A stretch of 64,000 nucleotides of DNA from Cytophagaceae bacterium (GTDB taxonomy: Bacteria > Bacteroidota > Bacteroidia > Cytophagales > Spirosomataceae), in NCBI GenBank assembly GCA_027491315.1, contig JAIXWL010000003.1:124001-188000 (forward strand), written 5' to 3'. The translations under genes were made by a program, and so were the position numbers. Below the pieces are notes generated by a model that saw only the letters and a list, made by a program, of their open reading frames with translations, did no database searches and was not told where the DNA came from. Shown one piece after another: positions 17,045 through 25,072 of this stretch (its first letter is position 1; each line of letters opens with the position of its first letter).

Positions 17045-17166
17045 AATGTAGAATGAAGAATGTAGAATGAAGAATTGATAATGGTCATTAATTCCTAATT
17101 CTACATTCTTCATTCTACATTCCTAATTCTACATTCTTCATTCTTCATTCTTCATTCTTCATTCTA
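17045..17166. repeat. Intergenic inverted repeat plus CATTCTT heptamer array
   Basis: A perfect 24-bp inverted repeat (17045-17068 with 17098-17121), itself built of GTAGAAT/GAAGAAT heptamers, is followed by five tandem heptamers (four CATTCTT and one CATTCTA, 17132-17166). It fills the space between two convergent genes and could fold into a long hairpin that ends transcription from both sides. Similar simple heptamer repeats are known between genes of other Bacteroidota. Slippage should make the length variable between strains. Confidence 0.85.
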
Positions 17167-17171
17167 CAACA

Positions 17172-17723
17172 TTAAGCCTTTCTTCTAGGTAAGTACCACC
17201 CTAACCACAATCCACATAAAGCCCAAGATACGAGTAAATCAATCAACTCAGCTCTAAGATCAAATACAGGGTACCAAATATGCTGCGTATAAGGTGAGTT
17301 AGTAAATACTAATAGGCCAATCACTAAACAAAGGCCTAAAATATCTCGCATTTTAGCTGTTTTCAACTGTTTGATTAGGTAAATCACTAATAAAACTAAA
17401 AAAATATCTACGATCAAACCTCGAATCATATTATCCTGCATTGATATTTGATAATTGGTATAATATTGAACTCGAGCCCAAGGTTTACCAGTTACTTTTT
17501 TGGCAAATTCCTCTGCTTGAGCCATATCTTGCTCATTTTCCATTCGAGGTAAAATATAACCACCCTCTTTTTTAAGATGCTTATTCAAAGAAATCAAAAT
17601 ACTATCTTGATTGGCCGAATACATTTGAGAAGGTTCATGTAGGTTAAAAGCTACATGCGAGGCTGCTTGCCAAAAGAATAGAATTAATCCACCAACTATT
17701 GCCCCAATAATTGTCTTTTTCAT
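17172..17723 (-). CDS. Four-helix membrane protein of unknown function
   Basis: 183 residues. One hydrophobic segment lies at the N-terminus (about 5-27, IIGAIVGGLILFFWQAASHVAF), followed by a soluble loop of about 70 residues (DSILISLNKHLKKEGGYILPR...). Three further membrane segments fall near 105-122, 128-145 and 160-180. I do not recognise the family. The soluble loop between TM1 and TM2 is probably periplasmic. The gene is separated from its downstream neighbour by the repeat element and appears monocistronic. Confidence 0.6.
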   Translation of the reverse strand: MKKTIIGAIVGGLILFFWQAASHVAFNLHEPSQMYSANQDSILISLNKHLKKEGGYILPRMENEQDMAQAEEFAKKVTGKPWARVQYYTNYQISMQDNMIRGLIVDIFLVLLVIYLIKQLKTAKMRDILGLCLVIGLLVFTNSPYTQHIWYPVFDLRAELIDLLVSWALCGLWLGWYLPRRKA

Positions 17724-17778
17724 GATTGATATAATTTAGTATTCGGTAAAATTATAAAAAAAATCAGAAAACATAGAA

Positions 17779-18903
17779 TTAATTTGATTTTAACATTTCA
17801 GAGCCTGCCAGCAAAAAGCAGCCCAATCCAAAATCCTCAAAATTGGGAACAGAATTAAAAGTTACGGGTTGTGAATCTTTAGGTTCCTTTCCTGTACCTT
17901 GAACAAATCCAAGGAAACCATTCGGGTGCACGCATTTACTCATGGCTTGCCATGCTTTATCCGATACTTTTTGATACTTTTTGTCTTTCAAAATACCATG
18001 CCGCAATGCCCACTTCATTCCATAAACAAACAAAGCCGTTCCGGTTAACTCAGGACCTCCAAAATTACTTTCGTCTTTTAAACTCACATTCCAAAAGCCA
18101 TCCTTACGCTGTAATGGGACTAATGCCTCCGACATGGCTATAAAATCTTGTAGGTATTCTTCGCGATGAGGAGCATTGGCTGGCATAACATCTAGGGTTC
18201 TAATTAAAGCCGCATACACCCAAGCATTTCCCCTTGACCAATAACAATTTTCTCCATTGGGTTCTTTATAAGGTGGAACAAAATCCTTATCTCGCCACCA
18301 AAGATGCTCTTTGGGATTATAAAGACCATTTCCCCCGTGTTTGTATTTGGTAAAAGCATACAAATCATACATTTTCTCATAATAGCGCATATCATGAAAG
18401 CGAGTTCCTAGGCGCGCAAAAACAGGCATACTCATTTGAAGGCAATCTACCCATGACCAATCGTCGGCTTTTTGTGTAGCCAGCATATTATCTATGTTCG
18501 CTTTAATGGGTTTGATTCGAGCAGAATCTCCCTGTAAATCAAACAAATCCAAGTACACTTGACCACATGCCTGATTATCTGCATTTCTTGTTTTTAAGCC
18601 ATCACGTAAACCCCATTGATGAAATGTGCCCCAATCTGTCATATAGGTTAAATCAGAAGGACGGGGATCCAGCTTATAAAGTTCCATTAGTCCTTCATAA
18701 TAAACAGCTCTTGTCCAGATATTAGATGGACGTGTTCTATCAGGGCTAACAATCACTTGTCCTACGTTTGGCCATTTTTGCTTAAAATAGCTATTCGCCA
18801 AGTGCATTTGAGCTAAAATCTCCTTTTTATTGGGTTTTGCGTTAGCTGAAAATAATACAAGAACAGCTAACATTAAGCTAGAAACAATCGATCTGATTTT
18901 CAT
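17779..18903 (-). CDS. Unsaturated rhamnogalacturonyl hydrolase (GH105, YteR/RhiN-like), secreted
   Basis: 374 residues with a signal peptide ending in LFSANA. The rest is an (alpha/alpha)6 barrel typical of GH88/GH105, with the motifs SWVDCLQMSMPVFARLG, CYWSRGNAWVYAAL (SRGN-W) and GGPELTGTALFVYGM. It removes the unsaturated galacturonic acid left at the end of lyase-cut rhamnogalacturonan, exposing rhamnose. rhaM lies nine bases upstream in the same operon, which fits release of L-rhamnose. The catalytic aspartate is presumably in the SWVD motif. It acts in the periplasm. Confidence 0.9.
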   Translation of the reverse strand: MKIRSIVSSLMLAVLVLFSANAKPNKKEILAQMHLANSYFKQKWPNVGQVIVSPDRTRPSNIWTRAVYYEGLMELYKLDPRPSDLTYMTDWGTFHQWGLRDGLKTRNADNQACGQVYLDLFDLQGDSARIKPIKANIDNMLATQKADDWSWVDCLQMSMPVFARLGTRFHDMRYYEKMYDLYAFTKYKHGGNGLYNPKEHLWWRDKDFVPPYKEPNGENCYWSRGNAWVYAALIRTLDVMPANAPHREEYLQDFIAMSEALVPLQRKDGFWNVSLKDESNFGGPELTGTALFVYGMKWALRHGILKDKKYQKVSDKAWQAMSKCVHPNGFLGFVQGTGKEPKDSQPVTFNSVPNFEDFGLGCFLLAGSEMLKSN

Positions 18904-18912
18904 TTGAGAAGA

Positions 18913-19227
18913 TTAGGCTAAATAAAACACGGAAGGAATTTCAACGGCTTTGGGAGAATTATCAGGATTACTCTCCATAATATCAGCCATATAGGCCCAC
19001 CACTTCTGCATGATGGGCAATTGAGGAAGAGTATCTACTAAACTTAAATCCTCTGCTTCCAAATAAGCAAATAGAACCCTAGTTTCAGGATCCAGAAAAA
19101 TAGAATAATTTTGAACGCCTACTGACTTCAATAATTCAGCTAATTCTGGCCAAATTTCATCGTGTCTTTTTTTGTATTCAGCCTCTTTTCCCGGGTGAAG
19201 AAACATTTTTAGGGCTTTTCTTTGCAT
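18913..19227 (-). CDS. rhaM: L-rhamnose mutarotase
   Basis: 104-residue enzyme that interconverts the alpha and beta anomers of L-rhamnose. Diagnostic features are the N-terminal KALKMFLHPGKEAEYKKRHDEIWPEL (His22 at the known catalytic position), NYSIFLDPETRVLFAYLE and the conserved MQKWWAYMADIME. Length equals the family norm. It is the first gene of a unit with the GH105 hydrolase. No rhamnose isomerase or kinase is in the window, so the rest of the pathway must be elsewhere. Confidence 0.95.
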   Translation of the reverse strand: MQRKALKMFLHPGKEAEYKKRHDEIWPELAELLKSVGVQNYSIFLDPETRVLFAYLEAEDLSLVDTLPQLPIMQKWWAYMADIMESNPDNSPKAVEIPSVFYLA

Positions 19228-19301
19228 AATTACCGCATTTTAAATTTTTAAAAAAAGCCCTAAACTTAAATATTCTACTCAAACAAGAGACCTTATTTAA
19301 C

Positions 19302-20330
19302 TTAAGAAATAATCGATGATTTTATTCTTTGCTCAAAAAGATTCAAGTCATCATCATCAAAACCTAAATGGGTAACGAAGCGAATGTATTCAGCACCAAA
19401 TGGTGCACATTTAATTCCTTTTTGGGCTAATAATGCCACTTGAGAGGAAGAATTTAAACCAGGCTGTATTTTCACAATCACGATATTGGTTACCACCGGC
19501 AATGTATTTTGTACCCAATCAAGTTTTTCGCAAATCTCCGCTATTGCTTTCGCTCGTTGATGATCTTCTTTTAATCTATCCACTTGATAATCAAGCGCAT
19601 AAATCCCAGCAACTGCCAGCATACCCGCTTGTCGCCATCCTCCACCTAGTCTTTTTCTTACTCTTTTAGCTTTTTTGATAAAGCTAGTATCTCCCACCAA
19701 AACTGAACCCACGGGAGCACCTAAACCTTTGGACAAACAAATGGAGATAGAATCAAACCAGCCACCAAAATCGGCCGGACTTTGTCCTGTTACTGCCATA
19801 GCATTGAAGATGCGAGCTCCATCTAAGTGAAGTGGAATGGCATTAGCTCGACAAAAACTTGAGATTTCGTCCAAACTTTCACTACTATACACACTTCCTC
19901 CACCTTTATTCACCGTATTTTCCAAACTCACCATGGCACTCTCACAAGCATGTATATCATCAGGAGAAATAGCTGCTTCAATTTGTGATTTTGTCAAACG
20001 GCCTAAATCACCTTTCAATAATTTCACCGAAGCTCCGGCATTCGCCATAATACCCCCTCCTTCATACAAATAAATATGTGACAGTTCATCGCAAATCACT
20101 TCTTGTCCTTTAGAAACGGTGGCTGAAATGGCCATTTGGTTACTCATGGTACCAGAAGGGCAAAACAGTGCCGCCTCCTTTTGAAACATTTTAGCTAATT
20201 TTTCTTCAAGCGCTAAAACACTTGGATCCTCCCCAAAAACATCATCGCCCAAAGGAGCAGCCAACATGGCGTCTCTCATTCCGGCTGTGGGCAATGTAAA
20301 AGTATCGCTTCTTAATTCAATGAATTTCAT
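19302..20330 (-). CDS. ltaE: Low-specificity L-threonine aldolase
   Basis: PLP enzyme splitting L-threonine or allo-threonine into glycine and acetaldehyde, 342 residues. Fold-type I motifs are RSDTFTLPTAGMRDAM, the loop GDDVFGEDPSV, CPSGTMSNQMAI, HLDGARIFNA (PLP-binding Asp) and the Schiff-base lysine in CLSKGLGAPVGS. It lies five bases downstream of the DUF4105/Lnb gene and probably belongs to the same rsmI-lnb-ltaE transcript, with no obvious shared pathway. Confidence 0.93.
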   Translation of the reverse strand: MKFIELRSDTFTLPTAGMRDAMLAAPLGDDVFGEDPSVLALEEKLAKMFQKEAALFCPSGTMSNQMAISATVSKGQEVICDELSHIYLYEGGGIMANAGASVKLLKGDLGRLTKSQIEAAISPDDIHACESAMVSLENTVNKGGGSVYSSESLDEISSFCRANAIPLHLDGARIFNAMAVTGQSPADFGGWFDSISICLSKGLGAPVGSVLVGDTSFIKKAKRVRKRLGGGWRQAGMLAVAGIYALDYQVDRLKEDHQRAKAIAEICEKLDWVQNTLPVVTNIVIVKIQPGLNSSSQVALLAQKGIKCAPFGAEYIRFVTHLGFDDDDLNLFEQRIKSSIIS

Positions 20331-20335
20331 GGTGC

Positions 20336-21484
20336 TTATTTGGTAGAAAAACGGGATAGAAAAAATAAACGAACCAAGATAGGCAAGGCAATGATGAACA
20401 AGCCATAAAAGAGATACGCCGAAACTAAACTGGCTATTAATGCAAAAATAAAAGCTATTCTAACATAATTTAGCCAAAAACCAGTGCCTCGATTTTTGGC
20501 AAACCAAAATACCAAAGGAAAATGTAAGGGCCATAAAACCAAACAGCTCAAATTGTATGACATAACTTCATGGTCTGTGGCTGTTGCTAAAAAGAAAATC
20601 AATATGCCGAAAAGTCCATAAACCAAGAAAAGAGCAATATCAATTCCATATAATAGTTTATGCTTATGCGCTAATCGCCAGGATACCAACCATAAAATTA
20701 AAGATAAAGCTAATAATACAGGAATGGGTCCAAAAGGATCAAAGCCTTCCATTGGGTTTGCTTGAGCCTCAAATAAGGTCAAGGAAGCTTCAACCAATTT
20801 AGTTTGATTCATACTTGCTTGAGCCGTAGCAATCTCTAGATTATCCGGTAAATAACAAGATTGAGAAGCACTTGCAGTGACATCTGAAGGTAAACCCAAG
20901 GCCAGGTTCATACCAAAAGTTACCCAAGCAGTGGCAGGTAAATAGCGATTCATCCAATCTCGGTAGGAAAGCCCTTCCAATCGCTTCATTTTACTCCAAG
21001 GATAGGCGCCTGGTGCTGCCTTTTCAAATATATCGCGAATACGCGTAGCGCAATTATCGTAGAAAAATTTATATTGATAATAACGATTCTCCGGTAAATA
21101 ATTTGTTTCCAAAGCCTGAAAAATCTGATTGCGCTGGGCATTACTTAATGCCAATACTTGCTCCCTCAAAGTTCTGTTCTCATATTGAGAATAATAATTG
21201 AGCACGTCTGACATATTATTATATGACAAGGAATAGGGCAAGGTTCCTTTCAAAAATTTCCAATAAAAGTTTTCCGTTTGAAAGTCGAACGTTCCATAAC
21301 TATAGGCTCTATCTAAACCTGTTTGGGGATCATACACACGAATTAGGGTATGACCAAAAAAGGAGTACAATTCTTTCCCTGGGGCAATGGTCACTAAAGA
21401 CACACGGGATTGAGGACTTAGGCTACTTTGAGCAAGAGCTGGCCAAAACAAGCCACTGAAAATCAAAACAAACAAATACTTCAT
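20336..21484 (-). CDS. lnb: DUF4105 membrane protein, probable lipoprotein N-acyltransferase (Lnb)
   Basis: 382 residues. A signal peptide (ending FWPALA) precedes a periplasmic DUF4105 domain. It contains GKELYSFFGHTLIRVYD (candidate His), RAYSYGTFDFQTENFYWKFLKG and YKFFYDNCATRIRDIFE (candidate nucleophilic Cys). Four or five membrane segments follow from about residue 245. The family was recently described in Bacteroides as Lnb, which transfers an acyl chain to the N-terminus of lipoproteins through a Cys/His thiol mechanism. By homology this would complete lipoprotein maturation, if no Lnt is present. It sits six bases after rsmI. Confidence 0.8.
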   Translation of the reverse strand: MKYLFVLIFSGLFWPALAQSSLSPQSRVSLVTIAPGKELYSFFGHTLIRVYDPQTGLDRAYSYGTFDFQTENFYWKFLKGTLPYSLSYNNMSDVLNYYSQYENRTLREQVLALSNAQRNQIFQALETNYLPENRYYQYKFFYDNCATRIRDIFEKAAPGAYPWSKMKRLEGLSYRDWMNRYLPATAWVTFGMNLALGLPSDVTASASQSCYLPDNLEIATAQASMNQTKLVEASLTLFEAQANPMEGFDPFGPIPVLLALSLILWLVSWRLAHKHKLLYGIDIALFLVYGLFGILIFFLATATDHEVMSYNLSCLVLWPLHFPLVFWFAKNRGTGFWLNYVRIAFIFALIASLVSAYLFYGLFIIALPILVRLFFLSRFSTK

Positions 21485-21490
21485 AAAACC

Positions 21491-22162
21491 TTATTTACCT
21501 GCTATTATTAAGACCATTTCACCTCGTACTTTATCAGGATGTTGATTTAAATACTGTAGAACTTCAGCTACTGAACCACGAATCATTTGCTCGTGCAATT
21601 TAGATAATTCTCTAGCCAGCATCACCTGCCTGGTTTCTCCCAAAAACTCCAGCGCTTGCTCCATGGTTTTTACAATTCGGTGCGGGGATTCATATAAAAC
21701 AACCGTTTTATCTTCTTCAGCTATGGCTTTCCAACGGGTTTGACGACCTTTTTTATGGGGCAAAAATCCTTCAAAGATAAATCGATCACAAGGGAAACCC
21801 GAATTGACCAAGGCGGGCACAAAGGCTGTTGCTCCAGGTAAAGTTTCAACTTCAATACCTTGTTCTACACAAGATTTAACCAATAAAAAACCTGGATCTG
21901 AAATACCTGGGGTACCTGCATCTGACACCAATGCCAAAGTCTTACCAGCCAATAACATCTTGATAACACCTGGTACGCCCGCATGTTCATTGTGGGCATG
22001 ATGGGCAAATAATGGTTTATTGATTTGTAAATGCTTCAATAACTGCCCCGTATTACGCGTGTCTTCCGCCAAAATACCGTCTACTTCCCCTAAAATTCGA
22101 ATTGCTCGTAAGGTAATATCCTCTAAGTTTCCAATGGGCGTTGGTACAATGTATAATTTCAT
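21491..22162 (-). CDS. rsmI: 16S rRNA (cytidine1402-2'-O)-methyltransferase
   Basis: SAM-dependent tetrapyrrole-methylase-fold enzyme that 2'-O-methylates C1402 in the ribosomal P site. The 223 residues include YIVPTPIGNLEDITLRAIRIL, AEDTRNTGQLLKHL, LVSDAGTPGISDPGFLLV and the later LYESPHRI. It ends soon after the catalytic fold, slightly shorter than E. coli RsmI. It heads a tight three-gene run with lnb and ltaE. Confidence 0.95.
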   Translation of the reverse strand: MKLYIVPTPIGNLEDITLRAIRILGEVDGILAEDTRNTGQLLKHLQINKPLFAHHAHNEHAGVPGVIKMLLAGKTLALVSDAGTPGISDPGFLLVKSCVEQGIEVETLPGATAFVPALVNSGFPCDRFIFEGFLPHKKGRQTRWKAIAEEDKTVVLYESPHRIVKTMEQALEFLGETRQVMLARELSKLHEQMIRGSVAEVLQYLNQHPDKVRGEMVLIIAGK

Positions 22163-22317
22163 GCAATGAAAATACTACATAAATATGAATTTGTTGGGTG
22201 TGTACGTGATTATGAAAAATAATTTACCTACTTCTTAACACGGCGCCATCATGATGATACATGAATTTTAGTAGAATGAACTCAAGCTGGTTATTGAGAA
22301 AATTGATGCTTGATAAA

Positions 22318-22348
22318 ACAAAAAAAGCGCAAATTTCTTTGCGCTTTT
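22318..22348 (-). terminator. Intrinsic terminator after tRNA-Ser
   Basis: On the minus strand an 11-bp stem (AAAAGCGCAAA / TTTGCGCTTTT) with loop GAAA follows directly after the encoded CCA and continues into a short T tract. It would end transcription coming from miaA or from a tRNA promoter. Confidence 0.75.
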
Positions 22349-22435
22349 GGTAGAGGGTGAGGGATTCGAACCCCCGGGCCTGTAACAGCCAACAGTTTTC
22401 AAGACTGCCTCGATCGACCACTCTGACAACCCTCT
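22348..22435 (-). tRNA. tRNA-Ser (anticodon UGA)
   Basis: Acceptor stem AGAGGGT / ACCCTCT with encoded CCA, a T arm with GGTTCGAAT, and the long variable arm of serine tRNAs. The anticodon loop is CTTGAAA, giving anticodon TGA followed by A37 and A38. The A36-A37-A38 run is the recognition feature of MiaA, whose gene ends 21 bases upstream on the same strand. The ORF-track entry 22224-22442 is a shadow of this gene. Confidence 0.93.
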
Positions 22436-22452
22436 GTCTCAAATTGAGAATG

Positions 22453-22483
22453 CAAATTAAGGCCTTTTTTCGATTTTAAGCAA
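22453..22483 (-). promoter_or_regulatory. Possible tRNA-Ser promoter at the end of miaA
   Basis: TTG (22481-22483) and TTAATTTG (22453-22460, five of six fixed positions) are 20 bases apart on the minus strand. They overlap the miaA stop codon, and the tRNA 5' end is 18 bases downstream. The tRNA may therefore have its own start as well as read-through from miaA. Confidence 0.35.
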
Positions 22484-23263
22484 GTCCTTTGTCAAAAAAT
22501 CCTTGAAAATTAATTGAGAAATCATCCAATCGACTGCTTCTGACCGCATTAAATTTTCAGGAATCCACAGGATTTTAATACCTGACCTTTCCATTTTCCG
22601 GAAAAAGGTCATCTGCCTTTTAGCAAATTGATGAATCGCTACTTCCAAACCTTTTTCTAATTCTTCCCGAGTGATTTTATTCTCCACAAAATCGGTTAAC
22701 CACTTGTATTCCAATCCTAACCATCTCAAATCAGCTGGTTTTAAGCCTTTTGCCAGTAAATTTTCAACTTCTTCTACCATACCCTCATTCAATCGTTGAA
22801 ATAAGCGATTGGAACAATTCCTTCTTCTGTCATCCCAAGAAGGTTGTAAACCAAAGACGATCGTCGGACGATCCAATTCCAAAGGTGATTCCAAAAAGGG
22901 AGGTAATTTAGAAAATTGATAACTTGATAAAACAGCATCGATATACAAGCCTGTACCTCCACATAAAATGGGAAATTTATGATGAAGGTCTATTTTTTTC
23001 ATCGCCTCAAAAGCATCTTTCTGAAAATGGGCCACCGAATAGCTTTCTCCTACCTCCAAGATATCGATCAAATGATAAGGAACTGCATGCTCTCCTTGTC
23101 CATATTCCCCTATATCCTTTCCTGTTCCAATATCCAAACTTCTGTACAATTGCCTAGAATCGGCGGAAATGATTTCTCCTCCAATTTTCCTTGCTAATTC
23201 TACTGCCAAAGCCGTTTTTCCACTGGCTGTAGGTCCAAGAATGGTAATAAACGGTAGTGACAT
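22457..23263 (-). CDS. miaA: tRNA dimethylallyltransferase, short form without the insertion domain
   Basis: 268 residues from the ATG at 23263 (MSLPFITILGPTASGKT); the track start lies in an upstream extension. MiaA attaches a dimethylallyl group to A37 of tRNAs that read UNN codons. P-loop GPTASGKT, catalytic loop SADSRQLYRSLDIGTGKD and CGGTGLYIDAVL are intact, as is HQFAKRQMTFFRKM. Between GLYIDAVL and the later helices the usual insertion of about 60 residues, including the D...R..RALE segment, is missing. The usual GYRE/GYKE motif reads LGLEYKWL. Bacteroidota often carry two MiaA paralogues, and this may be the divergent one. tRNA-Ser(UGA), a MiaA substrate, follows directly. Confidence 0.88.
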   Translation of the reverse strand: MSLPFITILGPTASGKTALAVELARKIGGEIISADSRQLYRSLDIGTGKDIGEYGQGEHAVPYHLIDILEVGESYSVAHFQKDAFEAMKKIDLHHKFPILCGGTGLYIDAVLSSYQFSKLPPFLESPLELDRPTIVFGLQPSWDDRRRNCSNRLFQRLNEGMVEEVENLLAKGLKPADLRWLGLEYKWLTDFVENKITREELEKGLEVAIHQFAKRQMTFFRKMERSGIKILWIPENLMRSEAVDWMISQLIFKDFLTKDLLKIEKRP

Positions 23264-23301
23264 GAAAAATATGATTAAATAAACCGAGCTACAAAAATGC
23301 G

Positions 23302-24156
23302 TCAATTTTTCGAATAATATAAACGCAGTTTCTTATTTCCAACAGTACAAACTTGGGCCTCTTCCCAGGTTTTACAAATTTTCCTTTTACCTGCTTCATT
23401 CAGCGTATATAAAATGGGAGGTGTTATTTGAATTTCTTGAAAGCCAATGGACTGATACCCTTCCCCCCTATTCCATTCCATATCAATGTAAGTCATGATA
23501 TTGTCAACCTTTTCCTCTAGTTGATAGTAGTGAAGTACCTTACTTAAGCCTCCGACAATCTGAGTGCCTAAGGTGGAACAAAAACGAATTAATTCGCCTG
23601 AAATATGTCCTTCAAATTCCTTTTCTTTCATGCGCATGGGTTTAGCCAATGTAGCCACTCCCACTAATTTTTGATCTCCCATCCAATATGGACTACTAAT
23701 ATTCCGAAATTGCCTGTGTGGTGGAACCACTAATCCCCAATAGCTCTTTGCTTGTGCTGAACCTAAGAGATGTTCATTTTCTAAAAAAGAATCAGCTATT
23801 TCTTTAGAAATAGGCACAACACGTAAATCTCGAGCAAAAATGGAACTATTACCCAATTTACGAAACTGAAAATACCGCTTAATCCAAGTGGACTGTTTTA
23901 ACCAAATATCTTCCCAAATTCTAATCAAAGGTGTAGAAGTACTAATCTGTTCCAAATACTGCTTTTGCCAAGCAGCAGGATCAGAAAAATCCTTCTGGCT
24001 TTGAAAATCTTTTATTGAAATACATTGTACATATAATGAAAGCTCAGGCAAAAAAATAGTAGAAAAAGCATGATTGGGACATAATTCTACCTTTATTTCC
24101 ATTTCCTTTAAAAAAGAAATTACTTCATCAAAGAAATTAATAGGATATACGGACAT
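23302..24156 (-). CDS. Uncharacterised protein with a phage-type GNAT-like domain, upstream of miaA
   Basis: 284 residues from the ATG at 24156 (the track start at 24177 is TTG). The N-terminal 110 residues are not recognised. From about 120 the protein reads IADSFLENEHLLGSAQAKSYWGLV, then LVGVATLAKPM, ELIRFCSTLGTQIVGGLSKVLHYY and IMTYIDMEWNRGEGYQSIGF. This order matches the C-terminal domain of many phage and homing-endonuclease-associated proteins (FLE..H..G...A....GL, R.C...G..V.GG.SKL...., SY.D.RWS.G..Y..LGF), which looks like an acetyltransferase fold. It is 38 bases upstream of miaA on the same strand, so a role in RNA modification is possible but unproven. Confidence 0.6.
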   Translation of the reverse strand: MSVYPINFFDEVISFLKEMEIKVELCPNHAFSTIFLPELSLYVQCISIKDFQSQKDFSDPAAWQKQYLEQISTSTPLIRIWEDIWLKQSTWIKRYFQFRKLGNSSIFARDLRVVPISKEIADSFLENEHLLGSAQAKSYWGLVVPPHRQFRNISSPYWMGDQKLVGVATLAKPMRMKEKEFEGHISGELIRFCSTLGTQIVGGLSKVLHYYQLEEKVDNIMTYIDMEWNRGEGYQSIGFQEIQITPPILYTLNEAGKRKICKTWEEAQVCTVGNKKLRLYYSKN

Positions 24157-24190
24157 GCCATGAGAAATTGCATTCAAAGATACGTGTATA

Positions 24191-24220
24191 TTGAGTAGAA
24201 TATCTCCTAATCTAACTTTG
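24191..24220 (+). promoter_or_regulatory. Predicted kduI promoter (TTG-N19-TAACTTTG)
   Basis: TTG at 24191-24193 and TAACTTTG at 24213-24220 are 19 bases apart, an exact match to the Bacteroidota housekeeping promoter. The kduI ATG is 20 bases after the box. Confidence 0.7.
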
Positions 24221-24239
24221 TAAACTAAAAATTAATCAC

Positions 24240-25070
24240 ATGAACTATCGATTTGAGGCGAGTAGAAAAGAAGTATCCACCTTTACGAATCAAGAATTAA
24301 GGGATCAGTTTTTGATTGAAAATATATTTGAACCCAATCAAATTCACTTAACCTATACCATATACGATCGGATGATCATAGGCGGTGCTATGCCCGTTTT
24401 AGGTGAAATAAAATTACCCAATCCAGAAAAATTAAAAGCTGATTATTTTTTAGAGCGAAGAGAGCTGGGTATCATCAATGTGGGTGGCCCCGGAGTAATT
24501 AAGGCCGATGGACAAAGCTTTGAAATTTCGAAATTGAGTGCTGTTTACTTAGGAATAGGAACACAAGACGTTAGTTTTCAATCAGTTTCAGCTAATGAAC
24601 CCGCCCAATTCTATTTACTCTCTTCACCAGCTCATGCTACCTATCCAAATGAGAAACTAGATAGAGAAAATGTAATTACTGTCAATGTTGGTTCATTGGA
24701 AAATTCCAATCACCGAACTATCTATAAATACATTCATAAGGAAGGAATACAGTCATGTCAATTGGTCATGGGACTAACTATATTAGAACCAGGATCTATT
24801 TGGAATACCATGCCAGCTCACGTGCATGACCGAAGAATGGAAGCCTATCTGTATTTCGATGTAAAACCAGGTCAAGCGGTTTTACACTTAATGGGCGAAG
24901 CTCAAGAGACCAAACACATTTGGGTACATAATCATCAAGCTGTAATTTCTCCACCTTGGTCCATTCACAGTGGTGCAGGAACTCAAAACTATTCTTTTAT
25001 TTGGGGAATGGCGGGTGAAAACAAAGACTACACCGACATGGATTTTTCTGAAATTTCTGAACTACGTTAA
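24240..25070 (+). CDS. kduI: 5-dehydro-4-deoxy-D-glucuronate isomerase
   Basis: Isomerises 4-deoxy-L-threo-5-hexosulose uronate, which forms spontaneously from unsaturated galacturonate, to 3-deoxy-D-glycero-2,5-hexodiulosonate during pectin breakdown. 276 residues, cupin fold. The zinc ligands H194, H196 and E201 (PAHVHDRRMEAYLYF) and H243 (SIHSGAGT) match those of E. coli KduI. GGPGVIKADGQSF marks the first cupin half. It is followed after two bases by a GH105 hydrolase that would produce its substrate. KduD is not in the window. Confidence 0.96.
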   Translation: MNYRFEASRKEVSTFTNQELRDQFLIENIFEPNQIHLTYTIYDRMIIGGAMPVLGEIKLPNPEKLKADYFLERRELGIINVGGPGVIKADGQSFEISKLSAVYLGIGTQDVSFQSVSANEPAQFYLLSSPAHATYPNEKLDRENVITVNVGSLENSNHRTIYKYIHKEGIQSCQLVMGLTILEPGSIWNTMPAHVHDRRMEAYLYFDVKPGQAVLHLMGEAQETKHIWVHNHQAVISPPWSIHSGAGTQNYSFIWGMAGENKDYTDMDFSEISELR

Positions 25071-25072
25071 TT

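Noticed and set aside
22224-22442. ORF of 72 aa on the minus strand
   Set aside because: It runs across the tRNA-Ser gene and its terminator; composition and position show it is a shadow of the tRNA.
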